A stretch of DNA of 64,000 nt from Dioscorea cayenensis subsp. rotundata. Its lineage: Eukaryota; Streptophyta; Magnoliopsida; Dioscoreales; Dioscoreaceae. The notes beneath the pieces were generated by a model. That model searched no databases. It saw nothing but the letters and a program-made list of their open reading frames with translations, and was not told the DNA's origin. The DNA lies in assembly GCF_009730915.1 (NCBI RefSeq), contig NC_052482.1, forward strand, positions 19,250,345 to 19,314,344, written 5' to 3'. Below are positions 1 to 13,200 of this stretch, piece by piece (positions within the stretch are counted from its first letter, which is position 1; each line of letters starts with the position of its first letter). A program made the position numbers and the translations under genes.

Positions 1-119
1 GGTGCTTGGCTGTTGAATGTGACCTTATTAATAGAGACAGGCTCTCTAGGAGAGTTCTTTGCGTGCGCATACACCCATTGATTACTAGTCTGGTCAAATC
101 TAATGTCTTTGGTCAACAT
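1..119 (-). CDS. possible 5' end of a leftward gene (partial, unidentified)
   Basis: A minus-strand frame opens with ATG at 117-119 and stays open to the window edge (39 codons, beginning MLTKDIRFDQ). Its codon content looks ordinary. What makes it attractive is what lies just upstream on the same strand: a telo-box and four E2F-like sites at 238-353, the layout of an S-phase gene promoter. I do not recognise the protein. The plus strand is also open from 3 to a TAG at 132-134, so this could instead be the last exon of a rightward gene. Only the sequence to the left can decide. Confidence 0.35.
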   Translation of the reverse strand, partial: MLTKDIRFDQTSNQWVYAHAKNSPREPVSINKVTFNSQA

Positions 120-237
120 AATAAGATAATATAGTATAGTTTGGTTCTAATAATTTTCAATCATTCATCATTTTTAAACTGCTAATAAAAATTTTGGTGA
201 AAGAATTAAAATAGTGGCAGGGTTTTGAGGCGGTAAG

Positions 238-353
238 TTAGGGTTAGGGTTTAAGGGACTTTGACACGAGAGAATTTGGCGGGTAGCCAATTTGGCGGGA
301 AAGAAACAGGTTTAACGGGCGTTTTTGGCGGGAAATTTGTATTTTGGCGGGAA
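238..353 (-). promoter_or_regulatory. telo-box plus cluster of four E2F-like sites
   Basis: TTAGGGTTAGGGTTT (telo-box repeat) is at 238-252. TTTGGCGGG occurs four times, at 275-283, 291-299, 324-332 and 343-351, the last three continuing into AA. These match the plant E2F/DP site (TTTSSCGS, either strand). Telo-boxes combined with E2F sites are known in promoters of plant S-phase genes such as PCNA and ribonucleotide reductase. The nearest start codon downstream on the minus strand is at 119, which gives a compact proximal promoter for a gene lying mainly left of the window. KRP, the next rightward gene, begins 2.7 kb away. Confidence 0.6.
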
Positions 354-427
354 TGAGTAAATTAACGTTGCTTGGATGCCGTGTTTGATTTCTCATTCTA
401 AGGCATGCATAGGATTCTTCTATTTTC

Positions 428-479
<52 letters not shown>

Positions 480-2394
480 AAATCATATGATTGTCCTCAT
501 TAAATTTTTTTTCTTTTAATAAATCTTCAATTAATTTAATTTATTATTTAATTTCACTTATAAAGCAATTAAGTATAATTTCATTTTTTTAGAATTAACC
601 AATCAAGTTATCAAGTGTATTTTTATTTATTACTTTTCTTGTATACATAATTAAGATTTTACCAAAAAACTAATTTTCAAATACTTAAATAAATATTCAT
701 TTTATTTTAATTGCATGGATTTGACAAAAAATAATATTAGAAAATAAAATTAATTGTATGATATGAGATTAAAAATGGAAATATATACCTTAAATTTATA
801 ATTAATGGGAAGAATTTTAATGTTGAATTTTCTCTTTTATAAATAAATAAGTAAATTTATTTTTGAAAAATATAAGGAGCATTTATATGTAACTATGTAA
901 CATTCTTGCAAGTGCTACTTGAGTCAAACTAATGTCAGTATTGCAAGTTTTCCCACAATGAATTATATTTTATTTTTAAAATAAAATAAATAAAATAAAA
1001 AGTTCCAAACCCCACTCTGTATATACCAAAATTATCATATTTTTTTATTTTAATTAAATATATTTTATTTGATTTTTTTGCTTTATTTTTTATTTTTTTT
1101 ACATTGGTGGTGCACATAAGGTTGACAAATTTTTTAAAAACCTATAATTTTCATGGAATAACAATATTCTACAAATATGTTATTAAAAACAAGTATTTAT
1201 ATCTAAACTAAATTAACTTAATTAAGTTTTTAACTAAAAATTGAAGAAGTATTTATTTATTTATTTATTTATTTATTTGAAGGATGGTGGGAAAACTCAC
1301 AAGGAATTCAAAGAGGGAGAAAGAGAGAGAAACTAATAAATTAATAGCTTTTATCCACTTTGGTCATTTTCAGAGAGAATCCAATGTTGACTTGTCAAGC
1401 TTGTCATCACCATTTCTTTTCCAAACTTACCAAACTTCTCCTTTTTTTTTATCATCTCTCCAAAATCTTGTGATAAATTCAATCACTAAAATATCACCCA
1501 AAATCATATTTTGATTTAAGTTAAATAGCTGAACTTATAAAGGTTCATTACTAATTGATTTATTAGTGTTTTAAAATTTGTGCCATGTGTTTATTTCCTT
1601 TGGAATGGGCTCTATTTTTATAACACCTATACATAAATATATGTGGAAATAAAATTGATTTCTTTAATTTTTAAAATAAATTAATTAATTAAAAAAATTA
1701 TATGTTACATAAAAATAAAATAAATAATTATAAAATAACAAGTGTGACTAATAAACCCTTCATGAGAAAGTGATGTAAAATTGAAAGATTAAGAATTGAC
1801 AAAATAAATGGGTATATAAACTCAATAACGCAAATAATAGATTACATACTAATAGATTAATACTAATAACCTCGGTAAGAGATTTAATACTAATAGATTA
1901 AAAAATCATTAGTTTGTAATATAAAACTCAATAATATATATTCGCTCACAGTTATATAAATTTTTTTTTAATAAAAATTCCAGTCATTCAATTTATTAGC
2001 GTATCCATCTACAAGTAGTATATTTTTACCAATCTGATATTACATAAATACGAGATTTTACAAGATACAGCAAATATAAATACAAAAAAAAAATCTATTT
2101 CTATCATCACCACATCCTGTATATTCCTCAATTAAATGCACCATATAAACAAGATTTACATATCAAAAGAAAATAACAAGTCAAGCCCAAAATTAAAATC
2201 ATTTGAATATTCCAATAAAACATACCCAAAATTATAAAATTTCCCAAAATAATAATACAAAAACATATACTAAAACAAAAAAATAGTAAATCAATAACGC
2301 ACTTGACTCTTTTTACAAAAGGTTAAAATATTAAACTACCTCCCAATACATAATCAGGAAAACAATACAATAAACAATAATAATGAATGGAAGT

Positions 2395-2429
<35 letters not shown>

Positions 2430-2994
2430 CATCATTTAGGAACGTCATTAGATTTTAAATCTAGGGACACTACAACAACAGGTAGATTTACATTTGATAG
2501 TTATTATGATTCATATACAATAACAAACAGTATAAAAACAGTAAAAAAAGAAATAACATTGAAAAGCCATTAAACAATAAAAAAACAATGTACAACAGTT
2601 CAAAACAGTACAAAAACGGTAAAAAAAAAAGAAATAATATTGAGAGCGATTGGATCATAAAATATACTTTAAAAAGAAAATTATCTAAGTACTTATTTTA
2701 TATATATAAATATAAAATATATTGAAAAAACTCAATTTCTCATCTCAAGATATATATATAATAAATAAATAAATAAATAAATAAATAAATACCATCTAAA
2801 AAATCAAAACTCTATTTTTTTTTTCTCTATCTTACATCATCCACTATCCTCCTCCTCCTCCTCCCTCCATGCTATTCCAATCTCTCTATTATATCTATCC
2901 ATCTACTTAAGAGACTAACACCACTCTCTCTTTCCCTTTTCCTTTCTTTGTTTTTCCCTCCCAAAACCGGAATAAGAGTAACCCTATTCCCTCA
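354..2994. other. AT-rich intergenic region with SSRs
   Basis: No convincing gene. It holds a (TA)n(GA)n run at about 430-476, a TTTA run at 1251-1279, a (TA)n run at about 2399-2428 and an AAAT run at 2761-2790. At 2500-2640 there is a loose two-copy repeat built on AACAGTAAAAAAAGAAATAA. The last 200 bases become CT-rich, probably the KRP core promoter and leader. Confidence 0.6.
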
Positions 2995-3001
2995 TTCCTA
3001 A

Positions 3002-3036
3002 TCCCTGATTCCCTGATTCCTGATTCCCTGATTCCT
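3002..3036 (+). repeat. CCTGATTC minisatellite in KRP leader
   Basis: The unit CCTGATTC(C) is repeated about four times immediately before the KRP start codon at 3070. It most likely lies in the 5' untranslated leader. Confidence 0.6.
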
Positions 3037-3069
3037 ATTCTTTATCTCGCCGGAATAGCGGCCGGGATA

Positions 3070-6000
3070 ATGGGAAAATACATGAAGAAAACCAAGGCCG
3101 GCGGCGAGGTAGCGCTCATGGAGGTCGGAAACCAGTCCTCCCTTGGCGTCAGGACCAGGGCACGCACTCTCGCACTCCAGCGTCTCCAGAAGCCCTCTGA
3201 TTTGTCGTCTGATCCACCTTCGCCGTCTTCATACCTTCAACTTCGAAGTCGCCGCCTTGAGAAAGGCTGTTGCTGACTCTTGCCCTAAGCTTAACCCTAG
3301 GGGTAGAGCTGCTGCCGCTGCAGCGGCGAAGTCGGTGTCTGTTGGCTCTGTCTCGCTGAGTTCTTGCAGGGATGAACCTTCGCTGGAGATTGATGGCGGC
3401 GTTGAGGTTTCGTTTGGGGAGAATGTTCTTGAGGTTGAAGAGAGGGATAGGTGGGTTTTCTTCGTGTTTTGCTGATTGTTTTGCTTGTAAAGATTAGGGT
3501 CTGGTCTTTGTTTTGATTCAAGTGATGGGTTTTCGTTTTTTTCTGTTTTTTTTTAATCTTTGGGTACATTAGGGTTTCGTTGTCTGATTTTTTGGGGGAA
3601 AAATTGAAATTTCTAGGGTTTGTAAAAGGTGATTTGGTTTCTTTTTGTTTCAATTGCTAAAAACTTTGGTTTTTCTTTTGCAGAAAGGTTCTTTTTTTAA
3701 TGTATTTTTGTTTACCTACGTGCCTAGTTTCTTTATTTTTTCCTTTTTTAATCTCAGGATTCTTTTGCTTTTTTTGGATTTAGGTTTCTATAAATTTTTG
3801 GTTTTCCTGAAATCCATCAATCAAAATGGCCTTTTTGGTGTTTTTTTGCTTGAAAATAACCATTTTTCACAACAGTGTTGTATATTGTCAGGTAAATGAT
3901 TTTCCTTGAGCTTTTCATGCTAATCTAAAATTTTCAGGTAAATGTTTCAAAGTTGTTTTACCAGTTCCTTGCCATAAATGGTTTCAAAGTCCTAATATTT
4001 TTTATTGCTAGGGTTTTCTCAAGCATGTTTTCAACATCATGCATGGATTCCACTTGGAGTTTGTGTAGGCTTTTCTTCTTCTCTCAGGCTGTATGAGTTC
4101 ATGTTCATCTCTTTTCGTGAATTCCTTCTTTTTATCTTTATTTCCACACTTGCTAATAATCTCTAGCACTGCAAGAAGTCATTAATGTAGGGCCGCTATC
4201 TTTTGCTTGAAATTGTTATATTTGTCTGTCTTGGTGAGACTCTGATGCTGTGTGAAAACGAGAATGGTTTCATTCACTTCTTTCATTGTCATGTGTTCCT
4301 TTGTTTGATGTTGTTGGAGCAAGAGTTCTCCTTGCATTGCTTCCTTATAGCCCTACCCTCGTCATGTCAAGATTTATGAAGTTATGTCTTGTGTCTTCAG
4401 CATTAGGGAGACTCTGTGCTGTTTCTGTTAACATGGGTCCTGGAGGCCCCCCTTCCTTTGATGATCATTTATGTCTTGTTGCTGGATTTTCTTCATTTCA
4501 GTAAATCCTAAATTAAATGCAAGCACCTATTTTTTTACTGTAACTGACTGCTTGTTTGTGTTGCCTTCTCTATCTAGTCCATTGTTCCTTCAAGCTTTGA
4601 AAGTGGGTTTTTGATTTAGTCTATAAAAGCATGACTCAATCAGCTAAATGCATTTAGTCTGCTGTTTCCTGATCATTTTAGTTGTATGAAAAAAATTGGA
4701 TGAAATTTGCATTAGTGCAACCATTGGTACAGAGTACACAGTACTCTGTGGTACATGGTAATGACTCTTTCTTTTTGTTTCTTTGTTTGGTATGAAGGTC
4801 AAGTAACACTTTGGTCTGTTGTCTGTGTTGCAACCTTTTGCATTGTCCGTTTAGATGTCGGCTTGGGATTAGCTTAACCAGGAGGAACATAAGCTGACAT
4901 GATGTTTGTTGATTGGTATGCTAAGAAGTGCAAGTTCTCTTGATAGTGATGGTCATGGTGTCTATGGCACATTGACTTGGCTTGGTAGTAGTTGTGGACC
5001 AGTTTCTCGTTGTGCCGATGAATTAAGGTCAGGTCCACACACAAATTACACAAAAATTCATATGAAGTGACTTAGATCATAAGGCTATCCAGGGTGTTGC
5101 CTGTTGTAGCTATGTGGCCATTCTTTCAATTAGATATCTTTGCCTTATTTTGGTAATTGTCCAATTTGATTTAAACATTCTTATCTGATGTTATGCAAAA
5201 AACCTTTTCTATGTGATCATTAAGTTGTCCTCATGTGTTCTAGTCTGATTTGATCTCAAGTATTCAAGTGTTTTCCCTCTATTTTTTCAGATTTTACCAC
5301 GTGAACAATCATATCAATTCAGAGATGCTCATGTGACTTAAATTTTTCAGTACTGCCTTTGTTGCTTTCTCTGCCCATTGACATGCATAAGGTCAAAATT
5401 TTGTCCTACTGGTCTTCATCTTCATAACTAGATATTTGAAATGGATACGTTTCAAACTTGTTTTACTGGTTTCAATGATGCTCTTTTGGTTGCATTTATT
5501 TGTTTAGAAGGGAATGGACTACACTTCTTTATTATGTACCTTTTGCTTAGATCTTTAATCTTATTAGGATGAAAAGGCTTACTCCCATAAATCATACGGA
5601 CTCAATTTATGGACAGTTGGTAAATGGGGTGAAATTATAATAATAATGATTTTTAATAAATTACTATTATTATTATTTATGTGAGAGTGCTAATGGTAAG
5701 GCTGTTTACACTTCTAATTGCAGGAGTGCAAGGGAAACAACACCATGCAGTCTGATAAGGAATTCAGAAACAATAGGAACTCCTGGTTCTACAACTAGAG
5801 TGTCCAACTCAGGTGTATCTAGTCGAAGGATACTGAGTTCAAGTCGTCGGAACTACCCAACTACTCATGAGATGGAAGAGTTCTTTGCCAGGGCAGAAGA
5901 ATTACAGCAAAGGGTCTTTATGGAGAAGTATACACTCCATAACAATCCCAATATAATTCTTTATTTGCTTGATAGTAGATGTCTGAGAAAAGATTGCATA

Positions 6001-6120
6001 ATCTTAATTCCTGAAACCTTTTGTTTGTTTTTGTTAACCTTCCTTTGCAGGTATAATTTTGATCCGGTAAACGATTTACCGCTTCCCGGCCGATATGAAT
6101 GGGTGAAACTAGACGCCTGA
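3070..6120 (+). CDS. KRP: cyclin-dependent kinase inhibitor, KRP/ICK family (frameshifted in exon 1)
   Basis: Exons 3070-3450, 5724-5927 and 6051-6120, all with GT-AG introns. KRPs bind CDKA/cyclin D complexes in the nucleus and inhibit the cell cycle. Conserved KRP blocks are visible: the N-terminal MGKYMKK, then [16 protein letters not shown], then [12 protein letters not shown], and the C-terminal kinase/cyclin-binding box [20 protein letters not shown] joined across the last intron to [20 protein letters not shown]. About 217 aa when read through, usual for the family. The reading frame breaks at AAA 3262-3264: as written, translation stops after RLEKGCC, whereas with two A the frame continues [12 protein letters not shown] into the alanine-rich linker. 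Identity is certain; the exact paralogue is not. Confidence 0.9.
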
Positions 6121-7231
6121 AGAATTAAGATAATGTCATCAAGGATTCACATCATCTCCTGCAACTTCTCCATTAATCTCTGCCCAGTGTTTTCATGGAG
6201 GGTGGGTTTGCAGATGCGAGCAAACAACGACGGTGGTGTCGTCGGCCGGCCGACCTGCCAAATTCTCTTGTTGTAAAAAAATCAGTAGTTTTAGAATGAT
6301 AGTGTAGTCTAATGTTCTGTGTAACATACAGAGCTGATGTGTTATACAAAAGGACAACATTATTCTTCAGACCTTCTCTCTAACAGATCTTTTTTAGTGG
6401 TCCATGATCTTTAATTTTCCTTTGTTTAACACCAGACTCTTGTATTTTATCAATAGTGCCCTGCTTTGTTAAATAAATGTGACCCCAATTATGTGTTCAT
6501 TGCTTGTGTTTATAAATTAATCCATATTTCCTGTTTCCACTTATATGGGAATGGGAGTGCACTGCCAGGTATTAATATTGTTATTATGTTCAGAACTTGG
6601 TGTCATTCTAGCAATGGATAACTAGTTGTGTTTTTTAAAAAAATTTTGATTGATTGGTGTGATCTGGTTTCTTATCTCATATGGAATCCAACTTTTTGAG
6701 TTGTGGTTAAAGCTGCTGCATCTCTGGGTAAACATCAAAACACTCCCGTGAGCATGCCTGACTCTTTTTTAACACTTTGCTTGCATTGGATGCATGTGTA
6801 GATTTCACTACTTTTATAATCACTTTTTACTTTGTAGCATGATAATTATAACTCTAAAGAATTAGAGTATTAGTTTTTCATTAATATATAAGCAGAAAAG
6901 ATCTTTCAGTCTATCACATAATGTAAATATAGAGAGCATAAGAAACTAATGTTATACTACAAGAGTTGGAAATAAGAGAATAGTTTGTATAGGATAGAGT
7001 TGACTGCTGCTCTAAATGCCGATGTTCCGGTGGGTTGTATCTCCAAGTGAAAATGTTATAATGATTTGATTTCTGCCAAACCTGCAATTTATAGAAAAAC
7101 ATAGTGAAAATCAAGATTGATTGTGATCATTTATACAGATATACTGATATAAGTCATGTGAAATCTGGTTTCTTACCAATGGCAGTAGGGGAAAAAATAC
7201 ATGAAGTTAAGGCCAAGACTTCAATTGTTAC
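6121..7231. other. convergent intergenic region (3' UTRs)
   Basis: The 3' flank of KRP meets the 3' flank of the DExH1 helicase. AATAAA-like signals occur near 6473 (plus). Short open frames here resemble nothing and have no coding context. Confidence 0.5.
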
Positions 7232-10200
7232 TCAGTGTTTCATTGCTGAAACATTTTGGCTGTGCAGTAATTCAGTGGCTGCTGATACCACACCCTTGCC
7301 CTCTGCATAAATGTCAAGCCCTGGTACTTCGATTTTCCTTTGCAATAGTTTGTCGAGTTCTGCCCTCAAATTCTGTCCAAAAAAAACAATGTCAAACCAA
7401 AACAAACTTTTTTCTAAGCTTTCGTTTAATGATCAGATTGAATTTTACTTTGCAAGAAGAAAAACAGAAACTTAACAAAAGACCATTCCATCATCTTCAA
7501 CTATGAAAATTGATTACCTGAATCAGTTGCAACACACTCTTTGATGCAGAAAAATGAAGGTACCCTCCAAGCATCTCGATGCTCCCGGTTGATTTATTGG
7601 GTGTTAGGCCGCCTCCAAATAGCAGTAAAGCATAATCAGATATGTTTGTTGAGTCCCTGATGTAGATGCTTGTAGTTTTTACTTTCTCACTATAAACCAT
7701 GTAAGGCAATGGGAATAAGTGGATCCCTGCATTTACGGAAGACGGATGGATGTCCACCTTTCCGACATCTTTACTGTAAAATGCCGTCCTTTTGCCTCTT
7801 CTCTTGCATTGGATGACATTAGGATAAAGCCCAGCACATAGAATAGCACACACCATTTCTAGATCATGTCCATATTTGTTATAGGACTGAAATGAAGGAC
7901 ATAAGTCAATGTTTCAATGGGTGCAAAAAGAAAAACATTCATAAGAATTTAAGGCATGATACATAAATAAAACGTATTTGGTACCACGATACTTTAATAG
8001 CATTGGAGACGATGAATCTGAGACTAGGAATACATAAAGCTTTCTCCCTTTATGATATAATTTGTTAACAAGTATGGAGACTAGATTCTTAACTGCTAGA
8101 AGAGAGGATGAAAATTCTTTATGAAAAAACCCTAACAAAGTTAAAAGAAAAACAATATGATAAATGTAGAAATATCTAATAAAATAAGCATCATCTGAAA
8201 ATCATAGCTGAAGCAGAGGAAAACTAAAAAATATTCTTACATATGCTTCCCCAACCACTGCTATCTGCATTGTCCCAATATATTATAGATTGAATCCAAA
8301 GAAATAAAATCTTCTTCAAACAAACAGGATACAAAATTAAGACATCCACAATTAGACAAGTTAACCCAAATAGTAGGTTTCAGTGAAGGAGTGTTCTTTC
8401 AAAATAATGAATTAGATATTTCACGAACAGCAATGCCAAATCAGACAATTGAAATTCCATGCATAGGCATACCTTGATTCCTTTTGCTTTGTTGACAAAG
8501 CCTATATCAGATAATAGATCGAAAAACTGGTTCCTCATGTCATCCATCATTTGCAATGTAATCGGTGACAAAAATTTTTCCCAACAGAATGCACGATCCC
8601 GACCACTTCGTTTTGCATCTTTCCATGCTTCGAAGGCTTTTAGAAGAGCAATATGGTCACTACAAAAAGATTATTCAGATTTTCATATAACAATCCTAAG
8701 AATTTGGAGGAATTATCATGAGGTTCAAGAAAAGATACATCGGCTATTTTTATTGTGGTCGAAAAAGAAACACAACTCAGTAAAGTGACAAACAGACCTG
8801 CAAGAATCACCAGCAAAGGATCTTTTTGCAGCATCAGCTTCCTCTTTTCTATTTATTGGAAGGACAAATGGATCACGATGTGCAAGAGCAGAAGCAATTG
8901 TTAGTGCTGGGTCTAGACACTGAAATATAGACCCCATAATAAGCATCTTTCCAATATTTGGATCCAAAGGCAATGTGCAGAGATGATGACCTGTTTCAGT
9001 TGGAAATGAAGACAATGAGAACCCCTATCACATGAAGCCTACCATGCCATTACAGCAATCTTATCCTGTAGTTACAATAACAATTACCCACCAAGAGGAG
9101 TGAGTTCCTCCCTTTCATCAAAAGCACCTATTGTTTTAAGTAGTTCAATTGCATTTTGGACAGAAAGTGCATCAGGAGGTTGAAGTGCTTTGGATAAGAA
9201 TGTTGCAACTGCACCAAGTTGGAGACTTTTGATATTAAGACAAAGCTCTTGAAGTGGAGTTCGAAGAATTTCGGGTAACTGATACTGGGGCATTGCATCA
9301 TGGACAATTTTGGGGTACAGCCTGTAACAAACTCCAGGTTGAACACGCCCTGCACGCCCTCTCCTCTGTATAAATACCAATAGCCTTAGCAGCAGAAATT
9401 ATAGATGAGAACTTAAGATGGAAGAATATTCAGGACCTAATCATAGGGATAGCTCAAGGAATTCTATTACCTGGTGTGCCGAAGCCTTTGATACCCAGGA
9501 AGGCAGTAGACATGCAAGTTTGTTTAAAGCATCATAACTTGTTTCCTTTGCCTTGCCACAATCTATGACATACACAACATCATCAATGGTAATACTGCTT
9601 TCAGCAATATTTGTGGCCAAGACAATTTTCCTGCAATTATTGACATAATTTATAGTTGTCTCAGCCTTGTTGCAATCATAAGAATACTATAGTGTCTGAA
9701 AAGAATGATCGAAGCAGCAATATGGAAACTTCATAATGAAGTGAAATGCAGCTGGAATACACTCCCTCAAAGTCATCCACAATAAAGTTTCCAACATCAA
9801 ACCCAGCATCACCTAATAAACTATGACTAGTTTATCAACGCCATGCTTTGATTAATATTAAATTTGGACTGCAAGTATTATGACACAAAATTAGAAAAAT
9901 TTCAACCCAATCGAACTATCGATAATCATGTTCTTGCTTGTGCTTAATTATTCATGGGAACCTAGAAATCTGAAACCTTCCATGATGGAAAAAACTTCAT
10001 ATGATGGAAACCTTCCATGATGCAATTGTTAGTGCTTGAATATTCATGGAAACCTAGAAACCTTCCATGATGAAAAACACATTTGGAACCCACATTTAAT
10101 ACAGCTACCACAAGTACATTTGGAGGTGAAAAATTTTTTTGGGACCTGATAAAAGTGAAATTTATAAGCATTCATGATACGGATTACCACAAGCAATGGC

Positions 10201-13200
10201 CTTTCTCTTAACATAACATTTTTCATTTACAAAGTGCGCATATAAAAACATACAAGAAGGGAGAAGGTACCTTGTGCAGTTTATTTTTTTAAAAAAACCG
10301 TAAACACAAGCATGCACACCCACCCAAAAGCTAATAATAATGAGTACTTTTGGCATCCTTAAGCCTAACTGAACACTAAGTCCTGTTAGATAAAAACCAA
10401 ACACCTTATCTAGTCCAGATTCAACCAAAAAACGTGAGCCGATAAAGATGATAAACCCAAGCTTATATATTCATATCCATAATTTACAAATTAACCGATT
10501 TGGGACTATTAGTTACTCTAACACCCCCTTGATACATTCTAGTTTTCTTTTAAAAAGCCATGTTATAAACTACCCAAACAGGCCAAGGTCTAATGCCATG
10601 TTAAAGTAAAATATGGATACAACTAGCTTAAGCTTAAGCTTTTGGGTTGAGTTGTGCCCTTAGATAACATGTTTGGCTTGCATCTAACAAGTTCATTATG
10701 CTTAAATAAGTAAGCGAAACAAAGAAATGACAAGAGCCAAAAATAAGTTTCTTGCCTCATGTTACTTGGTGGACGGTCAAAAATCTCTCGTTGATTGACA
10801 GTAGGCATTGAACCATGCAGTGGGAGGACTAAAAACTTGCTAGAGTTACCAAGAAATGCATTTGCTTTAATTTTTTCAAGAAGCTTTGATATTTCATCCC
10901 AACCAGTAAGGAAAACAAGTATTGCTCCATCCCCTTCATTGCGACAGATATGGTCTATTGCTGCTTCCACCTAAAAGTACACATTAAAGCTAATTAAATT
11001 TAGCATCATAAATTTGAGAGTATCATGACTGCATTCATACTAGCTACTGGCTATCCACATACAAAAAGTAGTATACAAACAAAAAAAGTGTGTCTACAAG
11101 TGACTTTGTATTAGAGGAGATTCCACTTCTCGCTCATAACTTAATTACATAATCTTTTCCGTAATTATTCTGTAATTGTCTGGGACATAGAGAGACAAAT
11201 TCACCTGATGACGATGAAGCCACCCTATGATAACTCAAAGCTATAAACATGAACACACGTGCGTGCGCACACACACACACATGTATATGTATATATGATA
11301 TTACAGAAAGCGCACATACAGATTCTCTTTTGTCAAGAATGCACAGGCTTTGTAAGCTATTTCGATTACAAATCTTGTCTTGGTTTCTAGAATGGTTTTC
11401 CTCATAACTGTATATCCCAAGTTATAAAGAACACAATAGCTATCATGCCAAAGCATTGGCTAACAAGTAAATCAGTAAATATGCAAGAATAAAGAGAAGC
11501 TGCGAGAAGGCGTAAATCACATGTAAAGCTTTGAAAATATTCCAAGAATTCATAATCTCATCAAATGGTTAAAAATTCACAAATCACTTACGAGACCCAA
11601 GTCTAGTTGTACACCAGTCCAAGAGTCAAGAGATTGCCTGGTAGATATGCTGTAGTTTTTATATTGGCTATCAATATCAACTTCCTACACAAAGGAAACA
11701 AAGTTCAGGGATATTCTAATAAAGAAGGAAGCAATAACATACAGGAATAAAATCTTAATGCATTTGAAAAAATTTTAAAAGTCTTCACCAAAATTTGTAA
11801 AATTCTACAACAAATAACAGAAGATGATGATGTGCACATCATGAAAGCTTCTCTATGATGATTTATACATTTATTTTTTTATCATTATTTTTTTTTGTCA
11901 TCACCTTTGAAACTCCATAAGAAATCTGCTCCTAACTAATCAACCTTCTAATAAGGTTAGGTGAACCTATGTTAGAAGCTATTACTCATATCTGACTTGT
12001 ACATATATTTCAGGTATGGTTTTATGTTTTGATCAGAAAAGCTGGGTAGCCTGAGAACAAAACTCAATGTGACTCCAGCAATCTAACATGCAAAGATACT
12101 TAATTCATCCACCAGACTATCCTATTTCAAAATTAAAACCTTAAAATGAATCCATGTCAGATTCATGCAATGCATTTAAATGTTAAAGAATATGTATAAA
12201 AAATGCCTAGTATAAGCAATGGCTTCACTACTATCATATGCAGCATAAAATACACAACTTGCCAACCAAAAAAAAAAAAGAAAGAAAAAAGAAGTCAATG
12301 AAACATTAAAAAAAGTGCAGTTTAAACTAAAAAAATGAATGAGGCTTTTCTCTTATTAGGCGAGCGCATGCAAAGAAAGAAGTCAACACATAAAAAGGAT
12401 TTGGCAGGCAGAAAAAGTTTAGACATTCAGATATGCTTGCTTACCTCGAACATTTCTGTCAATGGATCAGTTCTAGAATATTGCTGTCTCCTTCTTCTTG
12501 AGTTGCCATGCGTATTGTCATACTCTGATTTGATCTTGTAACGTGTTTTCTCTAGTATGTCTTCTAAAAACAGTTCCGCCACAGGAAAAGTCAGTCCCTG
12601 AACAAGCATCAAAATAAAATAAAAAATAAACATCTTTAAGGAGGAAATGAAGTGGCTGCATCCAGCTGTAAACTTAGGATAAGAATACCTGGATGTGTAT
12701 AACTGGTGCATTTCCAAAGTACTTTGAAAAGAGATCAGCATTTATAGTGGCACTCATTAAAATAAGTCGAAGATTTGGACGACGCGGGAGAAGGTCACGC
12801 AAAATTATAATAAGGAAATCCTCATTCATTCCTCTTTCATGAATTTCATCCACTAGCAAATGACTGACATCTCCTAAGTCTGGTTCTTGAATCTGCCATT
12901 ATAAGCCCATCTGAACAGTAAGACAAGGTTCTAAAGCATTTTTCCTCAGCAAATGAACAATCTAGAGATTATGTACTCAGAATATGGGCCAAGGAGAGGA
13001 TACAAAAGCAAAAGCATAGACTATCAGTTACATCCTCAGTTAAACTGAAGCACATGTTGCATCAAGAGATATGTCCAAATACCAGTCTACGAAGCAGAAC
13101 CCCAGTTGTACAAAATAGAAGCCGGGTTTGTGCAGAACGTTTTGCTTCTAAACGGATCTGGTAACCAATGGTTTCACCAAGATTCTCGCCCCTTTCTGAA

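Noticed and set aside
244-486. Minus-strand open frame with SLSLSL/IYIYIY
   Set aside because: Produced by the GA and TA microsatellite at 430-476; it overlaps the E2F cluster and has no coding character.
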